Shown here piece by piece: positions 56,491 to 64,000 of a stretch of DNA of 64,000 nucleotides; position 1 is the first letter of the stretch; each line of letters begins with the position of its first letter. The stretch covers positions 13,950,001-14,014,000 of the forward strand of contig OX359246.1 in NCBI GenBank assembly GCA_947179485.1, given 5' to 3'. The translations under genes and the position numbers were made by a program. The notes below the pieces were generated by a model. It saw only the letters and a program-made list of their open reading frames with translations. It had not been told where the DNA came from and ran no database searches. This DNA is from Allacma fusca. Taxonomy: Eukaryota; Arthropoda; Collembola; Symphypleona; Sminthuridae.

Positions 56491-58935
56491 TCAGCTTCTT
56501 GTCTTTCTATATGGTCCGGAATCATCACCGGAATTACTATTTATTGATTCGGCATTATCTTCATTTTGTGAAACAAAATCTGTTTTTCGACTTGGATTGG
56601 CCAACTCTTTGTCTTGATTATTCTGCGGACGTAATGAGTGAGCATGACCACCTGTAAACGGAGCTATATTTGATTGTATATAACTTGTACGTGCTTGTAA
56701 ATGTGTTTCTTGCTGAGATAGAAAAACATCTGTAAGAGTTATATGATGAGGAATATCTCTTATTCTGTACTGCAGTTGCGAAAGTGTCGACTTCCTCCAC
56801 AACTGAACATGGAAAGTTTGATTCTCTGGGTGCTAAATCATGAGTCTGATAAGGTAAGGTGATCAATCTTTCCCTCATAACTTCATTATCTCCTTGAGAT
56901 AAATGACTTCCGAATGAACGTAAACTATTCCCTTGACTACCTTGTTGATAGTGACTATGATTCTCTCTGTGATAAAATTCTAGTTTTGAATTATTCTTGA
57001 ACCAAAGAATAAATCATACTAAAATTACTATTATCATTATGTTCCTCCAGGAATCACATAAGGATATTCTTGTTCGCATTGAACTGGTCTTTCACATGGT
57101 GCAATGTTGTGAATATGTACATTACGTAGTTTTGTTCCCATATGAAGTAATAGTGGTTTGAATTGAAATACCTGATCTAAATTTACTTTTCATAAGGTCC
57201 AAGCCATTTAGGTCCAAGTTGATGTGGATCTTGAGCCTTTAGCTTGACTCAATCACCTGCTAAATATGCATGTTCTTTTATCTTTGCATTAAATATGTCA
57301 TCTCTTTGTTTTTGCTGTTAAATAGTGAGTATAACTGCGTTTTCACTAGCGTTTTCGTCTTTCTTAGCTTGCTCCTCAGAAGAATTAATTTCATGTGGAA
57401 TTAAAACAGGTGTAATAAGATCAGGCCTGTTTTCAAATACGAATATTATTCTAATTTTCGAATCGAATTTGAACCAAACCGAATACAATTCAAATTTGAA
57501 TACTAAAAGGTACTTCAAATTCGAATAAATTCCAATGAAAATTTTATTCGGTTCGTATTCGAACTGGTTTCGAATTTGGTTTTTCGAATTGTATCCATTA
57601 TTGAAAAACGTTGATTGGTTAACACCAACAAGTGTTAACTTGTCGTGGCAGCAAGTGAATCTCTAAGAGCACAAAAAAGCATGATTCAGGAAATGGCGGT
57701 TTCAAAATCGAAATTGGTGTTTTAGAGTGCTGGAAGGTTTGTTTTACTTAGTTGCTGCTACTTATTCAGTCTGTTGTTGGAATGCTTTTAAGTAATTGCT
57801 TAAATCCTGGTTTATAAGTTATTTTCCGTGATCTTTCAAAAATGATTAGGAAATTTTTGGTGGTTTCTGTCATGGGTTTTCTGGTTGAACGCTTATTCTT
57901 TAAATGGACTGACCCGCTTACCCCAAAGAGATTAACAATGTTTGCTGCAACAATACAAATTTGCATGGGCCTGAAAGATAGGTTGAAGAAATCATATTTA
58001 TAGCAATGCCAACTGAATGCTATTATCAGTAAAATGTTGGGTGAATTAGATGTTTACCACGATTAAGTTGAACATACTGAATATGTAGTGCATTATTATT
58101 TTCCGGTTAACTTTGGTTTGTTTGTTTATTAGTAATATTGTACAATTTTACTTTGAATATGAATAAAGTAAGTATAAACAATATTGTTTTTGCCGTTACA
58201 CTAAGCACTTGCTGGCCGTATTATGGCTACAAGCATGCGGCTGTTATTATCAAAAAATGCAAATTTTTTTAGAAAGCTAAATCGTACTGGATAAATGATT
58301 ATAGATGTTGATAATTTGGAATATGGCTTAATTTGAAAAACCCACTTGAAACTAATCAACCGAATTTGAACCGAATCTGAAATTTGATTCAAAAATCAAA
58401 TACAATTCAAATTCAAATTTTTTGTCTGATTCGGTTGGAGGATTCGAATAGTTCTATAAAATGGGTTTGAATAAAAAAACCAAATACAAATTCACATATC
58501 AAATACAGTTGTATTTGAAAATCAAATACAACCCAAATACTAAGTATGAAAATATTTGGTTCGAATGCAGGTCTGAATAAAATCAAGTGGAGTTAGTGGT
58601 TCTCTGCTATGGAATAGAAAAGACAAAGAATAGTTCGTGCCTTCATTGACATGAAAATTATGACCTTGTTGAGAATAATTATTTTGCCTTGCATTGTTGG
58701 CGTCATAATTGTTGTAATTGTTGTTGCTGGAATAATAACCTTGACAGTTATTATTGTTATTGGGATGATACCGATGCTGATAATTTCCTCGGCCATGGCC
58801 TCTTCCTAGGAAATTTCTATTGTAATTATTCCCTCTGGAACAATTAGAGTTGTAGTATGTTCGGTGATTATCTTGAGTTTGTTCTGGATTCCTGAGAATT
58901 TGTGTGGAAGGAACCGCGTCCACGACCACTGCCAA
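56491..58935 (-). pseudogene. LTR-retrotransposon remnant: Gag-like tail plus integrase end
   Basis: Read leftwards. From 58935 there is a Gag-like stretch rich in Asn, Gly, Arg and Tyr, then directly the integrase-type S-R-E-P-L-T-P-L-D at about 58620-58590. After a 1.15-kb insertion (57422-58575) it goes on with P-V-L-I-P-H-E, then V-K-L-K-A-Q-D-P-H-Q-L-G-P-K-W-L-G-P-Y (about 57240-57180), the post-integrase motif of Ty3/gypsy-like or BEL-like elements. A hydrophilic tail reaches about 56491 with a frameshift near 56770. Protease, RT and RNase H are missing, so an internal deletion joined Gag to the integrase end. Confidence 0.65.
57422..58575. mobile_element. Miniature hAT element splitting the integrase remnant
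   Basis: 1,154 bp with ends CAGGCCTG and CAGGTCTG (an inverted pair with one change), then similar AT-rich subterminal text. Flanks are AATAAGAT (57414-57421) and AATAAAAT (58576-58583), an 8-bp duplication with one change. GAATTCGAAT/ATTCAAATTC motifs are frequent near both ends. No coding sequence. Removing it restores continuity of the surrounding integrase frame. Confidence 0.88.
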
Positions 58936-59726
58936 AATTTAATTCAATTACAATTATTCGTGCTTAAATAATTATTTTCGAATGCATACGTAAACAAATT
59001 AACGAATACCACCCGGAATTATTCTTTCAAGTAATTTTACAATTATTTTATTTTCAAAAAGCAGAATACTACTGGTACTCAATTATCCCTTCAAAATGTG
59101 TTTGTTTAGTAAACGAATACCAAGCTTCCTGTTCCTAATGAATGCAATTGTGTTTAAAAAAAGAGGACAAAAAAAGAATCGATTCATTCGCGTTGCTTTA
59201 AATTAATCATGCACGATCAAATAACTTCCCGGTGCCGGCCCTGACCGCAATAAACCCTAAACAAGTTACAGTCACATGACGTAATTTTATACCAAAATGC
59301 TTCGTTAAAAAGGGTTCGCATGGGATCTCGGAGGTTATATCGAGTAATCTAAAATAAAATAGAATCTGTTATCATTGGTAGTAGTAATATTGAACATCCC
59401 GTTTTCCAAATTCCCTATCCCTCGGGCATGAAAATCATCTAATGCCTGTGACCAAAGGCCGGGAGAACTGGGGGGATTAGGATACTTAGTATTTACTGTG
59501 TATAGCAGGCTGGTGTAGGTGTAGCTGTATAGTTGGCTGTCTATATAGGTAATTATGCACATCTTAATGACCTGTCGGGGCAACGTGATAAGTCAGGAAT
59601 ATTTTTTCCCTCTCGTGCTAAATCTACTGAAATCTGCGAGACTGATTGTATACGCGTGGGAAAAAATATTCCTTGTAATGTTGAACTTTGAGCTTCTATA
59701 CGTTAGCAATTATTTTGGGGTTAAAA
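58936..59726. repeat. Third copy of receptor-upstream repeat, then spacer
   Basis: 58960-59245 matches 53950-54240. 59246-59726 shows no gene. Confidence 0.6.
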
Positions 59727-61218
59727 ATGAGTTTTTTTAATTGGAAGGTTATTGTCGTGGTAATTATTTTACATAATTACGGGTTGGGATCCATTATACC
59801 AGGTAATGTTGTGACTTATGTGTTTAGTCACAATACGTAAATAAAAATTTAAAATAAACATTGCATTTTCGTTCCCTATTCTTCACCATCTCTCATTCAG
59901 ACGTAAGCCGTTCCATTATGCAATCACAACAAATATTATAATCGTCTGCTAATCTTTGTCGTTGGAAAAGGAAATCGTTTTTTCCTCCGCTTTTATAATC
60001 CATAATTGTGCTTAAATATTTTTTGCAATATATTCTACACCACCTTTAAAAATTAATAAAAATGAATCTGGAGGCGCTGCAAAAATAACCGTTGTAATAA
60101 GTTATTAACAAAACTCAAACGCGTTTCCCAGGCTTTTGGAGTGCTTTGAAAAGAATGAAGTGTCAAATGTGATCTGTAGTTGATTATTATTTAGTAGTGA
60201 CTTTCCCCATTATTAAATTTAGTTGGAAGTTCGGTTGTCACAACTCACAAAATAATTGAAACTAAGAGATGTGTATTGACTCTTTGCTTTTAAATAATCC
60301 AATTGATGTTGTTTATATCCGAGCGTGTTTATGTGCATTAATTGAGATAATTATTTTAAAAATTGGTGTTGTAATTATTAATTTCAGAAAACCTTACCCT
60401 CAAAGATTGTCAGGCATGTGCACGCAGCGGGTTTATATGGACAGCTAAATTGGATACGTGCTGTTGTTTGAAAATTATGGATGACGGAACAGAATTCGTA
60501 GGTTTTTTGAGACCAGGACAGTCATGCAGAGATTTTGTTGCAATGTTTTGCAACTTTCAGAACTCCACTGTTGAACCCGAATCAGCGTCTGAAGCTTCTA
60601 CAAAGTTCGTTTATATGGGTAAGAACTGCATTATTGTGTTGAAATGTAATGTTGCCTATACAGTAAAATCGGTTTATGACGGAATGACAAGGGATATAGG
60701 ATTTTTGGTTTGTATAAACAGTATTCCAATATGTCAACACAACAACTTCTTGAGGGAATGAACAAAAGCATCTGACATAATGAGAACTCTGTTATAAAGC
60801 AACTGTGACAAACCGGTTTTACTGTATTATTAAATATTTGTGAACTACATGCTATGTATATGTACATTTTATACACAGCTAATACAATCTTGCTGTTCCT
60901 CTAGTCTTGGCTATTGGTTTGATGTTGTTGCTGCTGTTGTTGACCTGGAAATGTTGGGGAAGAATTATCGGATGCTACATTTCATTGCGCAGGGATGTCC
61001 AAGTAGTTGGAATAAACAACCCCAATTATGGTGCTGATGGGGTTAGCAATAATGTTGACGACGCTCAAGAGGGAGAACCCGAATCGGATGGAGATAGCGA
61101 CATCTCTATATATACTTCCCCGACCGCAGTCCGGATAATTCCGTCTACACTTCCCGTTCGCGTGCAACCTCCACGAAGGGTAAAAGCATTGCACTGCAAT
61201 GCTTGTAAGGATGAGTAG
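59727..61218 (+). CDS. Type I single-pass membrane protein, function unknown
   Basis: Three exons join in frame: 59727-59802, 60388-60618 and 60905-61218, giving 206 aa. Residues 1 to about 22 are a signal peptide encoded by exon 1. Exon 2 encodes a small extracellular domain with seven cysteines (D-C-x2-C, then C-C-C, S-C, F-C) and one N-glycosylation sequon (N-S-T). Exon 3 starts with a Leu-rich membrane helix (about 104-118), followed by W-K-C-W and a cytoplasmic tail of about 85 residues with an acidic, Ser-rich segment and a Pro/Arg segment. One domain per exon and clean splice sites support a real gene. No family was recognised; a small receptor or adhesion protein is possible. Intron 2 carries a miniature pogo element. 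AATAAA follows at 61274. Confidence 0.8.
60661..60824. mobile_element. Miniature pogo/Tigger-like element in an intron
   Basis: 164 bp starting CAGTAAAATCGGTTTATGAC, with the right end inverted as CAGTAAAACCGGTTTGTCAC. TA flanks both sides (60659-60660 and 60825-60826). It lies in intron 2 of the membrane-protein gene, 42 bases after its donor. Confidence 0.9.
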
Positions 61219-61273
61219 CTGATCGGGGTTTTTATTCTGTCTCTCTTCTGCTCCAATCTGTTTTGTTGCTATG

Positions 61274-61279
61274 AATAAA
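61274..61279 (+). terminator. Poly(A) signal of the membrane-protein gene
   Basis: AATAAA 55 bases after the TAG at 61216-61218. Confidence 0.6.
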
Positions 61280-62024
61280 AATATCCCTAAAACAAATAAT
61301 TACTGTTTTATATATACATTTAAATTATTGTAAACATACTCCAAAAGCTATTATGCATATAATAATCCATGTGTATGTGTGTGCTGTCCTCATGTCAAGC
61401 TGAAACATTTTATTTTAAAAAAGGAAAAGTCGTCTTACAGTTCCGCCTTGCTGGAATACTTTCACCAATTTGAGTCTTCACGTCTTACAATAATAATTAT
61501 TTTTGTTGCAATCCTGATATTTTTTGCTGGCAAATATCTAAATAGAATGATAAAACTGCAATTAAGTTGAAGCTCGGGCTATGTTTTACGTTAGAATAAA
61601 AAATCTTTAGGTTTCATGACATGTACAGACAAAGTAGTATCTCGGTCATATACTGACGTCAGAACATCACACCATTGACACATCATAGTCACTCGAAAAG
61701 TTGGAAAAGAAGGAAATGACTACTATGACGTATTACGCACTGTCAGAATAATTTGATTTCGGGTAACTAAAACTTTAACAAGATTATCCTACAAAATTTG
61801 CACAACAGTATTTCAATTAAATTCACTGCTCTCGCTCTGACAATACTGTCCACAGATTTATTTAAAATTAAAGCGGGAATACAAAAAGTCACGGGGAAAT
61901 AATAACACAATTCAAAGTTGGCTTTTATATCTACACTTCCTTATTTGTTCCCAGTTTGTGCAACTTAAAGTATCTTTATTGTTTTAATTATTAGTTGCAA
62001 GTTAGCAAAGATTAATTACATACA
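61280..62024. other. Intergenic spacer, nothing else seen
   Basis: A 63-aa frame at 61379-61570 has a hydrophobic stretch (I-I-I-I-F-V-A-I-L-I-F-F) but no promoter, splice or family support. Confidence 0.4.
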
Positions 62025-63338
62025 ATGCCGGGCACACTCTTTCAACATCATCGAGAGATTGCAACTTTCAATTCTATAGCCGACCCGTCGACATTTATAG
62101 AGTTACTGATGACGCTTCCACCGGTTACGGTTCAAGATAAACTTCTGACCCCAAACAATCCAAATGATGGCGAGTATTTTGTAAAGGCTATTAATGGTAA
62201 TGCTAGCCATATTGACAACAGCAATAAAGTTGTTTATAAGATTTGGTGGGACGGTTATCCGACGTAAGTATTTTGATTTTATCCTTATTTTGGCACATTT
62301 TAAAATTAGTTATCGAGGCGTTTAAAGAATGAGCAATTTAATATTACTATTAATTTTAGTGAAGCTTTTACGTGGCAAACGTACAAGGACATTTCAAATA
62401 TCCATTATGTTCTACCCGAATATCACGATTTGGTACAGAAGAAGCTTCAGGATTTGCGACAATCGGAACCGAATTCCAGAATTGTACAGTTTTGGTCCCG
62501 GAAATCAATAGCTAAACTGTGGACAGCTGAGACAAGTGTGTGCCAGAGGTTGGAACCCGAGCGCTCAATTAAAGGCTTAGGACAAGACCCACGAGCTGAC
62601 GAGTCTGGACAGAATCAGGTCAACTCATTAAAATCCAAATACCCCAAACGGACAAAGTCAAAACCCAACTTGGCTGAACAACCTAACAGTGAGTTTTCAA
62701 AACGGTATACTTTGATTTTGAATGGTCATAATTACAATAACTGTATTAAAAATAAAATCTGGATTTTTTTTTGTTCAGAACTAGAATGTGGAGTGTGTTC
62801 ATTTTCGGGACAGCAAAACATCTTTAGCAATCTCCGGGTACTAAAGCGTCATGAGAAGTTGGAGCATAAGGTGGTGGTCAACGCTTGGAGTAAGAAGAAT
62901 ACAGGACGACCCCCTCCCCCGAAACAAGTTGTCAAAGCCCGAGTCGGTAGAGCTGAGGAGAAGCTTACAGATGTGAGCGTTAAAGGTAATAGCTACAGTC
63001 AGGGTGGTATGCTAGAAATATATTGAACACTACTGAAGCTCGGGGTGAATAATGTTTTACAGCTTGTAATTGGTTTTAATTAAGGTTGGGAGTGTGATCA
63101 ATGTCGCGCGAAGTTTCAATCTAAATTCAACATGAAGCGTCACAAAGCGATTGCCCACGGAGCTCCTCAAAGTGAAAAATGTCCAAAGTGTGAAAAAGTG
63201 CTGGCAAACAAGGCTGCTGTCAATTCCCATTTGAAAACGACTTGTTCAGGACAAGAGAAGATCAAATGCTCAAAATGCGACAATTATAGGGGCATTAAAA
63301 CTTATCTGAAGCGTCATATTGAAAGATGCCATAAATAA
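62025..63338 (+). CDS. Chromodomain and C2H2 zinc-finger protein
   Basis: Four exons join in frame: 62025-62263, 62360-62688, 62779-62985 and 63085-63338, giving 342 aa. A chromodomain spans about residues 47-100 across intron 1: E-Y-F-V, the K-V-V-Y-K-I-W-W-D-G-Y-P strand with two aromatic residues, then F-T-W at the splice joint. A basic linker follows. Exon 3 has a C2H2-type finger (E-C-x2-C, R-H-x5-H) and exon 4 has three more (E-C-x2-C, K-C-x2-C, K-C-x2-C), the second ending in H-x4-C. Chromodomains bind methylated histone tails and zinc fingers bind DNA, so a nuclear chromatin or transcription role is likely. I do not know a named protein with this layout. The ATG directly precedes the frame and there is no earlier in-frame ATG. 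Confidence 0.85.
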
Positions 63339-63396
63339 AATAATGATCTACCTAAAATGATTCCTTCTGTCATTTAAAATATCGTCACAAGCACAT

Positions 63397-63402
63397 AATA
63401 AA
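63397..63402 (+). terminator. Poly(A) signal of the chromodomain gene
   Basis: AATAAA 58 bases after the stop at 63336-63338. Confidence 0.6.
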
Positions 63403-63580
63403 ATCATTTTTGAAAATTGCAACTGGTTTATATTTATTATCATGTGTTCATAATCATGTTTATGTCTGGATTCGAGTAATTATTACTAATTTTATTTGTA
63501 CTCTTAGACAGCATACTAGGAATAATAATTAGCAGATCGTGTATTGAATGTGTTTTAAATTCGGTTGTATGCAACTTTAT

Positions 63581-63630
63581 GTTGCTCTAGGTTGCTCTAG
63601 GTTGCTCTAGGTTGCTCTAGGGTGCTCTAG
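63581..63630. repeat. 10-bp tandem repeat, five copies
   Basis: GTTGCTCTAG repeated four times exactly plus GGTGCTCTAG. Confidence 0.95.
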
Positions 63631-63946
63631 TCTGTTCACGTATGCTACGGTGCTGAGTTGCATGCTTCTACCATCTGATTAATAGTAATTATATACGTGC
63701 ATATGATAACTTTCTCTAAAGACTGCTTCGTACAAGATCTTTTGTAATATATCCGACTACAAGGCCCCCTTTAAATTATTGTTTATTTTTTACATGGACT
63801 TTCCCGTCTTAACAGATCATGACTAATCAAGCTCCCTGCAGTTATTGACGACGCACATCTCACTAGAAATCATTCACCTTTTTTACCAGTGTTAATAATT
63901 GCCTTAGAATTTTTCAATTATTTTCAAAAACTAAACCGAGATCGTG

Positions 63947-63962
63947 ATGAACGCCTTCAACA
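63947..63962 (+). CDS. Possible first coding exon of a gene continuing beyond the window
   Basis: ATG AAC GCC TTC AAC A followed by a strong donor GTAAGT at 63963. Only five codons are visible, so the product is unknown. Confidence 0.3.
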
Positions 63963-64000
63963 GTAAGTGTTCTATGTTATTAATTGTTGTTATCATAAAT

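Noticed and set aside
61379-61570. 63-codon frame with a hydrophobic helix
   Set aside because: No support besides one helix; AT-rich DNA often encodes such runs.
63581-63630. Telomere-like or CRISPR-like tandem repeat
   Set aside because: The unit GTTGCTCTAG is not an arthropod telomere repeat (TTAGG), and there are no spacers.
1-64000. Assembly contamination by bacteria
   Set aside because: The only bacterial-looking family (HYD1-type) has a TATA box and intron, and all other genes are spliced.

Overview
This is a eukaryotic, AT-rich nuclear window, most likely from an arthropod. The evidence is GT-AG introns that are mostly short, TATA/Inr core promoters, AATAAA poly(A) signals, an insect-type chemoreceptor relic, and a dense mixture of DNA transposons and retroelements. 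The chemoreceptor's C-terminal signature and the repeat load fit a springtail (Collembola), but that is an inference from recall, not a search result. There is no prokaryotic signal: no operons, no CRISPR, and no tRNA or rRNA that I can recognise.

Layout: (1) 1-4.4 kb holds a small gene for a HYD1-type ADP-ribosyltransferase-like domain (2143-2484), a Helitron-like repeat fragment and a possible solo LTR. (2) 4397-6485 is a transposon with inverted ends and a 3-bp target duplication that carries a 1.5-kb C-rich minisatellite. (3) 9.4-14.7 kb holds two clean spliced genes: a membrane-anchored SDR16C-like retinol/steroid dehydrogenase (5 exons, 321 aa) and a secreted, Cys-rich protein of unknown function (8 exons, 336 aa) with a TATA/Inr promoter. 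(4) 14.8-25 kb is about 10 kb with no gene or transposon that I can support. (5) 25-52 kb is almost entirely mobile DNA: a decayed ZBED-type hAT transposase gene, a DIRS-like tyrosine-recombinase retroelement bounded by two inverted repeats of 1,640 bp, several nested hAT and pogo miniature elements, and a 6.5-kb Tnp2/CACTA-like transposon. That transposon carries an apparently intact BEN-domain gene next to a transposase with three in-frame stops. (6) 52-55 kb is a broken chemoreceptor gene plus a duplicate of its first exon. (7) 55-59 kb is an LTR-retrotransposon remnant split by a hAT miniature element with an 8-bp target duplication. (8) 59.7-63.4 kb holds two more clean genes: a 206-aa type I membrane protein with a pogo-like element in its intron, and a 342-aa chromodomain plus C2H2 zinc-finger protein. 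A possible first exon of another gene starts at 63947.

The host genes are unrelated to one another and show no sign of a joint pathway. The most unusual object is the retroelement at 32381-39884. Its order (Gag-like, RT/RNase H/methyltransferase-like, tyrosine recombinase) is that of DIRS elements, but its terminal inverted repeats are far longer than those I know for the group. Each repeat contains an inward-facing TATA box and a nested fold-back, and the two arms look identical although two of the three coding regions are broken.

Exon boundaries were assigned by hand from splice signals and frame continuity. Coordinates of diffuse repeats are approximate.
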